From: an uncultured Neglectibacter sp.
GTDB lineage: Bacteria; Bacillota; Clostridia; Oscillospirales; Acutalibacteraceae
Assembly: GCA_947647615.1 (NCBI GenBank)
Contig: CANSKS010000018.1
Coordinates: forward strand, 1 to 47,496
DNA: 47,496 nucleotides
Direction of reading: 5' to 3'
Position 1 is the first letter of the stretch. The number at the start of each line of letters is the position of its first letter. Positions 1 through 7,622 of this stretch are shown here, piece after piece. The position numbers were made by a program, and so were the translations under genes. Below the pieces are notes generated by a model. That model was given only the letters and a program-made list of their open reading frames with translations. It had not been told where the DNA came from and ran no database searches.

Positions 1-10
1 CCTTTCTATT

Positions 11-36
11 CCCCCGGTATAACCGGGGGTTTATTT
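11..36 (+). terminator. Intrinsic terminator of an upstream plus-strand gene
   Basis: An 8-bp perfect stem (CCCCCGGT at 11-18 with ACCGGGGG at 22-29, loop ATA) is followed by a T-rich run. It must serve a plus-strand gene that lies before the window. Confidence 0.75.
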
Positions 37-56
37 TCGCTAAAGCTACCAAAGAG

Positions 57-103
57 AAGGCAGGACAAAACCAGAAATGGTCTGTCCTGCCTTTGTCTTT
101 TTT
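57..103 (+). terminator. Second intrinsic hairpin terminator
   Basis: AAGGCAGGACA (57-67) pairs perfectly with TGTCCTGCCTT (83-93), with a small inner stem ACC/GGT, and is followed by TGTCTTTTTT. With the hairpin at 11-36 it forms a tandem terminator for transcription entering from the left. Confidence 0.75.
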
Positions 104-152
104 AAAGGGAAGCGCCCCGGCGGTACGGAATTTCTTGGGAAATATTTTCGGC

Positions 153-189
153 AAAAAAGAAACGCTGGGGCCATGTGCCACAGCGCTTC
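153..189 (-). terminator. Intrinsic terminator of the Gfo/Idh/MocA gene
   Basis: On the minus strand GAAGCGCTG (plus 181-189) pairs with CAGCGTTTC (plus 159-167, one G-U pair) and runs into six Ts (plus 153-158). It lies 15 nt after the stop of the minus-strand oxidoreductase. Confidence 0.8.
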
Positions 190-203
190 CGTTTTTGTTA
201 TTT

Positions 204-1328
204 TTATTCGAAATCGATCGCGATGCCCTTTTCGTCAGATTCCAAGGCGGCTTCCATCAAACGAAGGATTCTCAAAGCTTCCTCGTTCTTAATAATGGGT
301 TCCGCTTTGCCCAAGATCACGTCGCAGACGTTGGAATAAAGCGCGTTGCGGTCGTAAGTAAAGTCGGGCAAGGGAAGCTCTTCCACAGAATCGGCATTCC
401 GGGGAGCCATAGTTTTGGAAAGGCCTTCGCCCATCAGAATGGGAGTGGCGTCTTTGTCTTCCCAGGAACGGACCCGTACCATGCGGCCGGCGTCATCGTA
501 AGAATTGATTACGGCAGTGCCCTGGTCACCGGCCAAATACCAGTTGGGCAGGGTGATAAAGTTACAGGTGCCCACCTCTACCACAGCAGTAACGCCGTTT
601 GCGAAAGTCATGTTCATGATGAAGCCGTCGTCCACTTCGTCATTGGTGACATGGGTGGTTTTGGCGTAAACCTTTTTAATTTTCTCGGGGATCATCAGCA
701 CAATACGGTCCAGCAGATGAACGCCCCAGTCGAACATCATGCCGCCGCCCATCTCTTTAATGCCGCGCCAGTCGCCGGGAATGCCGCGGGAACCGTGGTA
801 CCGGGATTCCACATGGAAAATGTTGCCTACCAACTTTTCGTCATAGACCTTTTTCATAACAAGGTAATCCTTGTCCCAACGGCGGTTTTGCCGAGGGTAA
901 AAGACCTTTCCGGTTTCTTTGGCTACCGCCATAACGTCTTCCAGGTCTTTACTGGTCATCATAACAGGCTTTTCACACAATACGTTCTTTCCGGCACGCA
1001 TAGCGCGAATGGAAAGATCTTTATGGCTGTTGTTGGGGGTGGCCACTAAGACCAGATCCACGTCTTCATCGGCCAGAATTTCTTCGAAGCTGTTATAGGT
1101 ATGGAAGCCAAGATTCCTTGCCCACTGCTGCCGTTCCTCTTTGATGTCAAAGGTACCGGCCAAAACCATTTTGGTAGTGAGATCGGTATCGCCGGGCGCC
1201 AATTCCCTTCCCTTGGAACCGTCAGTCATCCAAAGAGCTTGGCCGCTGCCGGTAGAAATTGCTACAGCGTGGCCGCCCCCCATACCGCCGCAGCCAACAA
1301 CGGCTACCGCTATTTTTCCGTCTTTCAT
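204..1328 (-). CDS. Gfo/Idh/MocA family oxidoreductase
   Basis: A 374-residue NAD(P)-dependent sugar or inositol dehydrogenase-like protein. The N-terminal Rossmann fold carries the dinucleotide-binding motif GCGGMG near residues 12-17. The family motif CEKP (about residue 118) supplies the lysine that usually takes part in hydride transfer, and a C-terminal alpha/beta domain follows. The length is normal for the family. A good ribosome binding site (GGGAGG) sits about 9 nt before the ATG. The gene stands alone, with its own promoter (1392-1420) and terminator (153-189), so the neighbours do not reveal the substrate. Members act on myo-inositol, glucose, gluconate, amino sugars and others; the true substrate here is unknown. 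Confidence 0.9.
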   Translation of the reverse strand: MKDGKIAVAVVGCGGMGGGHAVAISTGSGQALWMTDGSKGRELAPGDTDLTTKMVLAGTFDIKEERQQWARNLGFHTYNSFEEILADEDVDLVLVATPNNSHKDLSIRAMRAGKNVLCEKPVMMTSKDLEDVMAVAKETGKVFYPRQNRRWDKDYLVMKKVYDEKLVGNIFHVESRYHGSRGIPGDWRGIKEMGGGMMFDWGVHLLDRIVLMIPEKIKKVYAKTTHVTNDEVDDGFIMNMTFANGVTAVVEVGTCNFITLPNWYLAGDQGTAVINSYDDAGRMVRVRSWEDKDATPILMGEGLSKTMAPRNADSVEELPLPDFTYDRNALYSNVCDVILGKAEPIIKNEEALRILRLMEAALESDEKGIAIDFE

Positions 1329-1391
1329 TGTTCAAAGACCTCCCGAATAACAAAAAAATATATGTGTGCTCATGGGCACATTGCAACTCCA

Positions 1392-1420
1392 ATACTATCT
1401 TCTTTTTTTGCTGCTGTCAA
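1392..1420 (-). promoter_or_regulatory. Sigma-A promoter for the Gfo/Idh/MocA gene
   Basis: On the minus strand TTGACA (plus 1415-1420), a 17-nt spacer and TAGTAT (plus 1392-1397). The leader that follows contains a small hairpin (TGTGC/GCACA) and a T-run before the ribosome binding site, a possible but weak attenuator. Confidence 0.7.
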
Positions 1421-1524
1421 GGGATTTTCGAAAAAACATTTTTAGAAAAAATGAGGTTTTCCAAGAAGGGAAGGGAAGTGAAAAAAGTGCCGGAAGTTGT
1501 GTTGTTCCTAAGAAGTTTTATGTA

Positions 1525-1568
1525 AAAAACCGAATGGAAACCAGAAAGCTGGTTTCCATTCGGTTTTT
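1525..1568. terminator. Perfect 20-bp bidirectional terminator hairpin
   Basis: AAAAACCGAATGGAAACCAG (1525-1544) is exactly complementary to 1549-1568 with an AAAG loop. A and T runs on the two sides let it work on both strands. It lies just after the proposed 6S RNA on the minus strand and most likely ends that transcript. Confidence 0.85.
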
Positions 1569-1589
1569 ATAAGAGAAAAGTATTTTTAC

Positions 1590-1800
1590 AATAATTACCC
1601 AGCCGGTCGTAATGCGCTTCTCAATAACCTGCTACAAATGTTGCAGGTGGGTGCCCTCCCTCAAGCTTCACGCTCCCTTCGTCCAACACCGGTCCAAGCC
1701 GGGCCGGGAGGTCTGCAATCCACAAGAGGAGAAAGGCTCCCTTTGTTTTGAGTGTAGGGTTATATGTGCGCAGTCCGCGAACCGGCCAGGTTAAAAAAAC
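1590..1800 (-). ncRNA. ssrS: Probable 6S RNA
   Basis: 6S RNA binds and sequesters the housekeeping RNA polymerase and serves as template for short pRNAs. On the minus strand this about 200-nt stretch folds end to end. A closing stem pairs ACCTGGCCGGT (plus 1781-1791) with ACCGGCTGGGT (plus 1597-1607), next to a GCGC/GCGC stem. The interior is a long imperfect hairpin. On the 3' side there is a CACC-[CTGCAACA...TGTAGCAGG]-TTA hairpin like the central-bubble hairpin of E. coli 6S RNA. The size, a promoter in the end of the upstream gene and a terminator at 1525-1568 fit. I assigned it by structure and general resemblance, not by a covariance model, and the strand is less certain than the family. 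Confidence 0.62.
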
Positions 1801-2100
1801 TCATTCTTCGTCTTCGTCGTAATAGGCTTCCTGGAAACGGTTTTCAAAAATATCGGCCAATTTATCCAGCAGCTCGTCGTTTTCTACTTCCTGCAGCAAT
1901 TCTTCCCCGTCTTCTTCTACAACTTCGAAAATATAATAGGTTTCTGCGTCGGAAGAAAGTTCCTCCGGGCTTTGTTGGGTAGGCACCAAGGCCATAAAAT
2001 GACCGTCATCGTTTTCCAACTCGTCAATAATCTCGAATTCGTGCTCTTGACCTTCGTCATCTACCAAAGTTAAAAGGTCAGCTTCATACTCCATATCCAT
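1801..2100 (-). CDS. DUF1292 family acidic protein
   Basis: A 99-residue, very acidic protein of the DUF1292 family (YrzB-like), common in Firmicutes and of unknown function. The conserved start of the family, a strand-rich segment with LVDDEGQEHEFEIIDELE-like sequence, lies at the N-terminus; the tail is almost all Glu/Asp (ends AYYDEDEE). I chose the ATG at plus 2098-2100 because AGGAAGGGG precedes it and the family begins there; the longer reading frame from 2166 lacks such a site. In many Firmicutes this gene sits in a yrzL-yrrK-yrzB cluster; here it stands alone and the 6S RNA follows. Confidence 0.85.
   Translation of the reverse strand: MDMEYEADLLTLVDDEGQEHEFEIIDELENDDGHFMALVPTQQSPEELSSDAETYYIFEVVEEDGEELLQEVENDELLDKLADIFENRFQEAYYDEDEE
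1819..1847 (-). promoter_or_regulatory. Possible 6S RNA promoter inside the DUF1292 gene
   Basis: On the minus strand TTGAAA (plus 1842-1847), a 17-nt spacer and TATTAC (plus 1819-1824). It would start transcription just before the closing stem of the proposed 6S RNA. The match is moderate and it lies within coding sequence. Confidence 0.4.
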
Positions 2101-2213
2101 GTTAAAAAACGCCCCTTCCTGAACGCTTGATTCTTTTAAGATAAAAGCAATATTAGGATCCGGCAATCACGAAATCCCGTACTCGAACCCCTCTAACGCA
2201 GTTCTTTACGATT

Positions 2214-2242
2214 ATTGTACCCAAAAGATGTCGGGAAGTCAA
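2214..2242 (-). promoter_or_regulatory. Sigma-A promoter for the DUF1292 gene
   Basis: On the minus strand TTGACT (plus 2237-2242), a 17-nt spacer and TACAAT (plus 2214-2219). It leaves a leader of about 105 nt before the chosen ATG, in which I see no recognised riboswitch. Confidence 0.75.
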
Positions 2243-2360
2243 GAGCTTGGAAAAATAAGATAAAATTGCTTTTTATTTCCTGGGCTTCCAGGAGGCGAGA
2301 GGGGAAAACCATGTTTTTAAAATTTGCTATAAATTATTTTAAAAATGTGAAAAAAACCTA

Positions 2361-2389
2361 TTGACAAAATGAAGAGGCGGTATTATAAT
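2361..2389 (+). promoter_or_regulatory. Consensus sigma-A promoter driving the candidate large ncRNA
   Basis: TTGACA (2361-2366), exactly 17 nt, TATAAT (2384-2389): a perfect match to both boxes, the strongest promoter in the window. No ribosome binding site with an open frame of useful length follows; the expected start is near 2396. Confidence 0.85.
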
Positions 2390-2395
2390 AAAGAC

Positions 2396-3007
2396 AACAC
2401 AGAAGAGGAAGAAAAATAAGTGGTCAAGAGGCTTCCTGCAAATATTCAGAAGTAGGGAAGAACAAAGACGTAGAACCTGGTAAGGGCTACAAAAAGGATT
2501 TTTGTTTGTACCGAAAATGTGGAAGTAGAGTTTTTCCGGTAATAAGAAATTGAAGTAAAGAATTAAGCAAAGTTACCGGGTTTTGTCTGAGAGTTATTTC
2601 CTTATGACTGGGAAAGGATTGTTGGGCAAGAAAGTTGGAGCAGGGAGCAAAAAAATTTACACTATTTTTTCTACTTGAGAAAGGCGGTGAGCCCAATGGG
2701 CCAAGAAGAGAGTTCAATATGTTCTACCTGTGGGCGAACTGCTCTGCGAGCAGTGGGAGTCTAAAAGAGTTTTCACAGAGGAACAAGCCTTAAAATTTAC
2801 TATATATGGAAGCGGAAAAGTAAAGATTGTTGATAACCGTATTTTAGAGCTTTAGAAAAGCTAAACTGGTCTCTAAAAAGAGATAAAATATAGAATCGGA
2901 AAAAGGTACAATCGCAACTTCATGCTGGGAAAAGGTATAAACCAATGTATTAGTAAATTCTTAAAACATATTTTAGGGTTTTCGAGAGAAATTTCGAAAA
3001 CCCTTTT
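2396..3007 (+). ncRNA. Candidate large structured non-coding RNA (about 610 nt)
   Basis: The stretch between a perfect promoter and a hairpin terminator has no plus-strand reading frame of gene size and is dense in short helices. These include AGGAAG/CTTCCT (2406-2411 with 2432-2437), CAAAAA/TTTTTG (2490-2495 with 2499-2504), TACCGAAAA with TTTTCCGGTA (about 2509-2517 with 2532-2541), a competing CCGGTAA/TTACCGG pair (2536-2542 with 2573-2579), GCCC/GGGC near 2691-2701, ACTGCT/AGCAGT near 2738-2754 and TCTCT/AGAGA near 2870-2883. The size is in the range of OLE and ROOL RNAs, but I cannot assign a class. No tmRNA, RNase P or SRP signature was seen. Confidence 0.55.
2975..3007 (+). terminator. 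Terminator of the candidate ncRNA
   Basis: An 11-bp perfect stem (AGGGTTTTCGA at 2975-2985 with TCGAAAACCCT at 2994-3004) ends in a short T-run (TTTTGCT). The T-run is short, so some read-through towards the HD gene is possible. Confidence 0.65.
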
Positions 3008-3136
3008 GCTATGCTTCTCATAGTTTACCGGAAGACCATACTCTTGGGCCGGTCGCGAGAGGCATTTTTAAAGCTTGCGTAAAACTATAGGTGAGAAAAT
3101 ACCATGTTTTTCTTATTGTTTTTGCCAAAAAACAGG

Positions 3137-3165
3137 TTGCTAGTGAAGAGATGTTGTGGTATAAT
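3137..3165 (+). promoter_or_regulatory. Sigma-A promoter for the HD-domain gene
   Basis: TTGCTA (3137-3142), 17 nt, TATAAT (3160-3165), about 75 nt before the start codon. Confidence 0.7.
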
Positions 3166-3246
3166 TTGTTTATCTTTAAGCTGCTCCTATGGCAGTGAAA
3201 TGAAAGCTACGGTAATTTTAGAAAAATAGTTTGGCAGGTGCGTCTA

Positions 3247-3762
3247 TTGGCAGGAAAACAAGCGAAAACTCTTTTTTACACTCTACAGTTTCGAAGATAC
3301 TTTCGAGAGTTGGTGAAAAATACCCGTTTGAGGCAGATGGAGGAATATCCTCAGCATGGGAATACCTCTCGGCTGCTGCACAGTGTAGCGGTAGCTTATT
3401 ACAGCTACCGGTTGGCGCTGTTTACCGGTCGCCGGTTTCATTGGAGTGAAATGGTACGGGGCGCCCTCCTCCACGATTACTTTTTCTACAATGCCCAAGA
3501 CGGGGACCCGGCCCACAAAGGTCATTGGAGCCGTCATCCGGCCATTGCTGCGGAAAACGCTGGGAAGGAGCTTTTACTTTCCGAAATCGAAGAGGATGTA
3601 ATTCGTGCCCATATGTTCCCTTTGACACCTCATCCCCCTCGTTTCCGGGAAGGGGCGGTGGTTTCCCTGGTAGATAAGGGCTGTTCGGTTTATGAGTTTT
3701 TCCGGCGGAACGCTCCCTATCGCAGGCTTCGGCGCGAAATTTTGGAAAACGCCATAAAGTAA
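3247..3762 (+). CDS. HD-domain phosphohydrolase-like protein
   Basis: A small (171-residue) cytoplasmic protein with the HD metal-dependent phosphohydrolase layout. A first histidine lies in LLHSVAVAYYS, the paired HD in LLHDYF, a later histidine in the segment SRHPAIAAENA, and a further one in VIRAHMFPL. Such proteins hydrolyse phosphoester or nucleotide substrates, but the substrate is not predictable. I prefer the TTG at 3247 because GGCAGG lies 6 nt before it; a GTG at 3238 is the alternative. The gene is monocistronic, with its own promoter and a terminator at 3793. Confidence 0.75.
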   Translation: MAGKQAKTLFYTLQFRRYFRELVKNTRLRQMEEYPQHGNTSRLLHSVAVAYYSYRLALFTGRRFHWSEMVRGALLHDYFFYNAQDGDPAHKGHWSRHPAIAAENAGKELLLSEIEEDVIRAHMFPLTPHPPRFREGAVVSLVDKGCSVYEFFRRNAPYRRLRREILENAIK

Positions 3763-3792
3763 GCTCCCCGCAGCATGCCGGTGAGCATTTTT

Positions 3793-3823
3793 AGCTGTCG
3801 GAAAAACCCGGCAGCTATTTTTT
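3793..3823 (+). terminator. Terminator of the HD-domain gene
   Basis: AGCTGTCGG (3793-3801) pairs with CCGGCAGCT (3808-3816, one G-U pair) and is followed by ATTTTTTT. Confidence 0.85.
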
Positions 3824-3825
3824 TC

Positions 3826-3854
3826 TTGAAATTGTGAGTTCGATGGGGTATACT
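3826..3854 (+). promoter_or_regulatory. Sigma-A promoter for the LCP operon
   Basis: TTGAAA (3826-3831), 17 nt, TATACT (3849-3854), directly after the preceding terminator and about 135 nt before the first LCP start codon. Confidence 0.7.
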
Positions 3855-3989
3855 TACATTGACATGATATTGAGAATTAGGGCGTCGCGTACCTGAAGTA
3901 AAAAGTGATGGATATCCCGATAAGCTATAGGGCTTTGTCAGCGCTGGCTTTTCCAGATTCCTGCGGCGCATTCTTACAGGGAGGTTCTC

Positions 3990-5180
3990 ATGGCTCGTAA
4001 TTTGAAGAAAGAGTCCCGGGAATTTGAAGATCTTTCCAGCTATTCCTCTAAAAAAGCATACCAGAAGGGCCGGAAAAGGCATGGTGGAAAGCTGGTGCTG
4101 AAATCGATAGCCGCGTTTTTTTGCGTGCTCTTAATTTTGTTCGGCTCTCTTTTGATTTATGTTTCTACAGACCTTATTTCCGGCCTGCGTACCAATGCCA
4201 TCACAAAAGACAGTGCCGATTTAGGAATCGACACAGAAAAGATCGTATTGGATGACAAGGTGAAGAACATAGCACTTTTCGGAATAGATGCCCGGGACGA
4301 TTCCTTCCGGGGGCTTTCCGATATTATCATGATCCTTACCGTAGATAACAAGCACCGGAAATTAAAGCTGACCTCCATCTTAAGAGATTCCCTGGTGCGG
4401 GTAGAGGGAGATTCTTTAAGCGGAGATTATTTGGATTGGGATACCAAGATCACTCATGCCTACGGCTTTGGTGGTCCGGAGCTTGCGCTGCGTACCATAA
4501 ACCAGAACTTTGGCTTGGATATCGAAGACTATGCCACCATTAATTTTACGAATATGGCTAAGATTGTAGACGCTTTCGGCGGGGTAGAAATTGAGCTTTC
4601 CACTGCGGAAATGGAAGAGGTCAATAATAATTTATGGGATTTAAGTATTGAGATCCAGTTGAAAAAAGACCAGGACGAAGAAAACGGCGTTTCCGAAGGG
4701 AGGGAATATTCCGAAATCGTTCCCGAAGATTTCTTCAACGGCCAGGCTCCCGGTTTGCAGCTGCTCAACGGGAATCAGGCGGTAGCTTACGCCAGAATCC
4801 GTTACCTGGACGGCGGCGATGACGAACGCGCCCGCAGGCAGCAAAAGGTGTTTCGTGCCCTGGTATCTAAAATAAAAAATATCAGTTTCAGCGAATATCC
4901 CAACCTGATTCGGCAAATGGCTCCGCTGTGTGAAACCAGCCTGGAGATAGACGATCTCATTGGGCTTGCGCCCATTCTTACGACCGATTTTACTATGGAA
5001 GCGATCAATATTCCGGAATATGAGTATGAGAACCCCCGGGATTATATAGACTCGGAAGATATTTGGCATTACCAGTACGATCTCGCTCTGGCGGCGGAAC
5101 GGATGAGCAGCTTTATTTGGGAAGAAAATTCTCCCTACTGGGAAACCTACGGCAACACGGGAAAAGCCATGGGTGAATAG
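3990..5180 (+). CDS. LytR-CpsA-Psr (LCP) family protein 1
   Basis: A 396-residue membrane-anchored enzyme of the LCP family, which moves undecaprenyl-linked anionic polymers (teichoic acids, capsule, other glycans) onto peptidoglycan on the outer face of the membrane. A short basic cytoplasmic N-terminus is followed by one membrane segment (about residues 37-58). The LCP domain has typical signatures: LFGIDARD, SDIIMILTVD, KLTSILRDS, the ITHAYGFGG segment, and the arginine-rich VAYARIRYLDGG followed by RARRQQKV that binds the pyrophosphate. The start has a good AGGGAGG site. It is the first gene of an operon with a second LCP gene and a nucleotidyltransferase. Confidence 0.92.
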   Translation: MARNLKKESREFEDLSSYSSKKAYQKGRKRHGGKLVLKSIAAFFCVLLILFGSLLIYVSTDLISGLRTNAITKDSADLGIDTEKIVLDDKVKNIALFGIDARDDSFRGLSDIIMILTVDNKHRKLKLTSILRDSLVRVEGDSLSGDYLDWDTKITHAYGFGGPELALRTINQNFGLDIEDYATINFTNMAKIVDAFGGVEIELSTAEMEEVNNNLWDLSIEIQLKKDQDEENGVSEGREYSEIVPEDFFNGQAPGLQLLNGNQAVAYARIRYLDGGDDERARRQQKVFRALVSKIKNISFSEYPNLIRQMAPLCETSLEIDDLIGLAPILTTDFTMEAINIPEYEYENPRDYIDSEDIWHYQYDLALAAERMSSFIWEENSPYWETYGNTGKAMGE

Positions 5181-5239
5181 GCTTTTCTCGAAAAATGGGG
5201 AGTTGAGGGTTTGGGGAAGCAAAAAATTTGGAGGCAGAA

Positions 5240-6439
5240 ATGGACCGCAGAAGTACAAAGGGGGCTCATCAAGCGCCACGGCAGCGGCCGCGCAGAGAGC
5301 CTTTAAACGATCATTACTATTATCAGGAGCCGCCGCGTAGCAGTCGCCAGGGCACAGCTGGCCGCGGCGACAGTTTTGAAGATATTTCCAGCTATTCCTC
5401 TCATGCCCATCGAAGCCGGCAAAGAGATCAAAGGGACTTCCAGCGAAAAAAGAAAAAAAGGCATACCGGGTTAATCGCGGCTTGCGTGTTTTTAGTCTTG
5501 ATCGGGGCGGGGGTTTGGTATGTATTCGGCTACCTGCTTCATGGACTTACCATTAATGAGCTGTCGAGAGACAATCTGGGAATTCATGCCGAAGCTACCA
5601 CAAATGCCGACATAAAAAACATTGCGCTGTTTGGGTTGGATGCCCGAGAAAACGTGAGTGAGGGCCGGTCGGACGCCCTTATGATTCTGACGATAGACAA
5701 TAAGCACAAAAAATTGAAGCTTACTTCTATTTTACGGGATTCTTGCGTGTGGATCGAAGATTATGGAGAAGATAAAATCACCCATGCCTATGCATATGGC
5801 GGGCCGGAGTTGGCCGTGAAGACCTTGAACCAGAACTTCCGGTTGGATATTGAAGACTACGCCACCGTGAACTTTATTCAAATGGCAGAAATTGTGGATG
5901 CTTTTGGCGGCACACGGGTAACGATTTCTTATGACGAGATGAACGAGATCAACCGGAATCTGGCCATGCAGCAGTCGGAATCTTATGATGCCGATATTTC
6001 CGAGGCCGATTATATGTACGAAGACGGCGATGTGCTGTTGAATGGAAATCAGGCGGTGGCTTATGCCAGAATCCGTTACTTAGACGGGGACGATGTGCGT
6101 GCTTCCCGGCAACAAAATGTGCTGAAGGGCTTGGTGGAGCAGTTAAAAACTGTAAGTAAGCTTCAATACCCTGAGCTGATCCGAACCGTGGCCCCCATGT
6201 GCACAACTTCCCTGAATATCCCAGACATGTTGGGACTTACTCCCATTTTACTTTCCGATTTCACCATGGAAACCCTTTCTGTTCCAGGCGAAGAAGAAGG
6301 GGCGGAATCGGGGTATACAGAGGAAGGAGCTTGGGTTTATTTGTACGACCTGGAGGAAGCTGCGCAGCATATTAGCCGATTTATTTATGAAGAAGATTCC
6401 CCCTACTACTATTCCGAATCCCCGGAGGAAGAGGGCTGA
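5240..6439 (+). CDS. LytR-CpsA-Psr (LCP) family protein 2
   Basis: A 399-residue paralogue of the preceding protein. A longer, basic and proline/arginine-rich cytoplasmic N-terminus (about 75 residues, with a shared SFEDISSYSS motif matching EFEDLSSYSS in protein 1) leads to one membrane segment and the LCP domain (LFGLDARE, SDALMILTID, KLTSILRDS, VAYARIRYLDGDD, RASRQQNV). I chose the ATG at 5240 because GGAGG lies 5 nt upstream; a TTG at 5228 overlaps that site. The gap to LCP1 is 59 nt, so the two are co-transcribed and probably arose by tandem duplication. Confidence 0.92.
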   Translation: MDRRSTKGAHQAPRQRPRREPLNDHYYYQEPPRSSRQGTAGRGDSFEDISSYSSHAHRSRQRDQRDFQRKKKKRHTGLIAACVFLVLIGAGVWYVFGYLLHGLTINELSRDNLGIHAEATTNADIKNIALFGLDARENVSEGRSDALMILTIDNKHKKLKLTSILRDSCVWIEDYGEDKITHAYAYGGPELAVKTLNQNFRLDIEDYATVNFIQMAEIVDAFGGTRVTISYDEMNEINRNLAMQQSESYDADISEADYMYEDGDVLLNGNQAVAYARIRYLDGDDVRASRQQNVLKGLVEQLKTVSKLQYPELIRTVAPMCTTSLNIPDMLGLTPILLSDFTMETLSVPGEEEGAESGYTEEGAWVYLYDLEEAAQHISRFIYEEDSPYYYSESPEEEG

Positions 6440-6462
6440 TCTCTTGAAAGGAGAGCACGATC

Positions 6463-7389
6463 ATGCAGGAACCGGTTTTGGTGATTATGGCGGCAGGAAT
6501 GGGAAGCCGCTACGGCGGCTTAAAGCAAATTGACCCCATAGGCGCCTTTGGGGAAAAGATTATAGATTATTCCTTGTACGACGCGAAGTTGGCCGGCTTT
6601 CGAAAAGCGATATTTATTATTAAGGAAGAGCTTTTACCCGATTTTGAAGAGCACGTGTTTGCCCGGGCCAGAAATTACATGGAAATAGATTATGTATTTC
6701 AAAGCCTTACCGCTGTTCCGGAGGGTTTTTCTGTGCCGGAGGGCCGCGAAAAACCTTGGGGAACCGGTCATGCGGCCCTTTGCGCGGCCGAAATTACCGA
6801 TGGCCCATATGCGGTGATCAATGCGGACGATTTTTACGGCAGGGAAGGATTCCGGAAGATTTATCAATTCCTTCGGGAATCCTCGGAAAAAGAGCCGGGC
6901 GAAAAGATGGAATTCGCTATGGTGGGCTATTACCTGCGCAACACCGTGACCGACTATGGCTCTGTGTCCCGGGGAGTTTGCGAAACGGAAGCCGGGTATT
7001 TAAAAAATATCACGGAACGTACTCAAATTGAAAAACGGCAGGACGGCATTGCTTATACCGAAAACGATGGGGAAAGCTGGATGTACCTTTCCGGCAATAC
7101 CATTGTTTCCATGAACCTTTGGGGGTTTACAAAGGAATTTACTCCAGAACTAAAGAAGGCTTTTCAAAGCTTTTTGGAAAAGCAAGTTCCGAAGAACCCC
7201 CAGAAAGCGGAATGTTTCCTGCCCTTTGTTGTGGACGACTTGCTGAAAGCGGGGAAAGCTCAGGTACGGGTACTTTCTTCGGCCGACAAATGGTACGGCG
7301 TGACCTACCATGAGGATAAGGAGGCCGTAGTGGAAGCCGTGGCTCAAATGACCCGGAACGGAGATTACCCTTCGCCTTTATGGGGCTGA
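6463..7389 (+). CDS. Nucleotidyltransferase (sugar-phosphate NTP transferase fold)
   Basis: A 308-residue cytoplasmic nucleotidyltransferase. The N-terminal AAGMGSRYGGLKQ is the nucleoside triphosphate binding loop of the GT-A-like NTP transferase fold (RmlA/GlmU type). The downstream AVINADDFYG holds the metal-binding aspartates. Such enzymes make NDP-sugars or NDP-alcohols from a phosphorylated precursor and an NTP. The gene follows the LCP pair by 23 nt with a GAAAGGAG site, so a role in producing an activated building block for a wall polymer is a fair inference, but the substrate is unknown. Confidence 0.82.
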   Translation: MQEPVLVIMAAGMGSRYGGLKQIDPIGAFGEKIIDYSLYDAKLAGFRKAIFIIKEELLPDFEEHVFARARNYMEIDYVFQSLTAVPEGFSVPEGREKPWGTGHAALCAAEITDGPYAVINADDFYGREGFRKIYQFLRESSEKEPGEKMEFAMVGYYLRNTVTDYGSVSRGVCETEAGYLKNITERTQIEKRQDGIAYTENDGESWMYLSGNTIVSMNLWGFTKEFTPELKKAFQSFLEKQVPKNPQKAECFLPFVVDDLLKAGKAQVRVLSSADKWYGVTYHEDKEAVVEAVAQMTRNGDYPSPLWG

Positions 7390-7410
7390 AGGGTCCAAAT
7401 AAAAAAACTG

Positions 7411-7455
7411 GCCCTTTAGCTCCAAACGAGCTCAAGGCCGTTTGTGCTAAAGGGC
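7411..7455. repeat. Long nested inverted repeat after the nucleotidyltransferase
   Basis: GCCCTTTAGC (7411-7420) pairs with GCTAAAGGGC (7446-7455), and inside it CAAACG (7423-7428) pairs with CGTTTG (7439-7444). The side facing lower coordinates carries a run of As (plus 7400-7407), so as RNA it would look like a terminator only on the minus strand, although the genes on both sides read plus. It may still end the LCP operon. Confidence 0.6.
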
Positions 7456-7462
7456 GAGCAGT

Positions 7463-7533
7463 ACTGGAGCCCAAATAAAAACAGATACTTTTGAAGGCCT
7501 TGCGGGCTCCAGTCCTTTTGGACGGTATCTGTT
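7463..7533. repeat. Two interlocked inverted repeats (pseudoknot-like order)
   Basis: ACTGGAGCCC (7463-7472) is the exact reverse complement of 7504-7513, and AACAGATAC (7480-7488) of 7525-7533. The arms alternate (A, B, A', B'), so both stems can form together only as a pseudoknot, or as mutually exclusive hairpins. The motif CCAAATAAAAA before the second repeat also occurs before the first hairpin (about 7395). Confidence 0.65.
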
Positions 7534-7584
7534 AGAACTCAGGCATTGCAAACGCATTACCGTACCGCTTGCTAGTATTATGGC

Positions 7585-7622
7585 CAAAGGAATTCTGCTT
7601 ATGCAGAAAAATTTTTCCTTTG
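7585..7622. repeat. Two-layer hairpin upstream of the SLH gene
   Basis: CAAAGGAA (7585-7592) pairs with TTCCTTTG (7615-7622) around an inner TTCTGC/GCAGAA hairpin (7593-7598 with 7603-7608). A TTGACA-like hexamer follows at about 7632 without a clear -10 box. It is probably part of the leader or promoter region of the SLH gene. Confidence 0.5.

Noticed and set aside
2487-2717. A 76-codon minus-strand frame within the 2.4-3.0 kb region
   Set aside because: No ribosome binding site, odd composition and it lies inside the hairpin-rich transcript on the other strand.
2396-3007. tmRNA, RNase P RNA or SRP RNA as the identity of the long transcript
   Set aside because: The tmRNA 3' end with CCA, the RNase P GAGGAAAGTCC core and the SRP apical motif are all absent.
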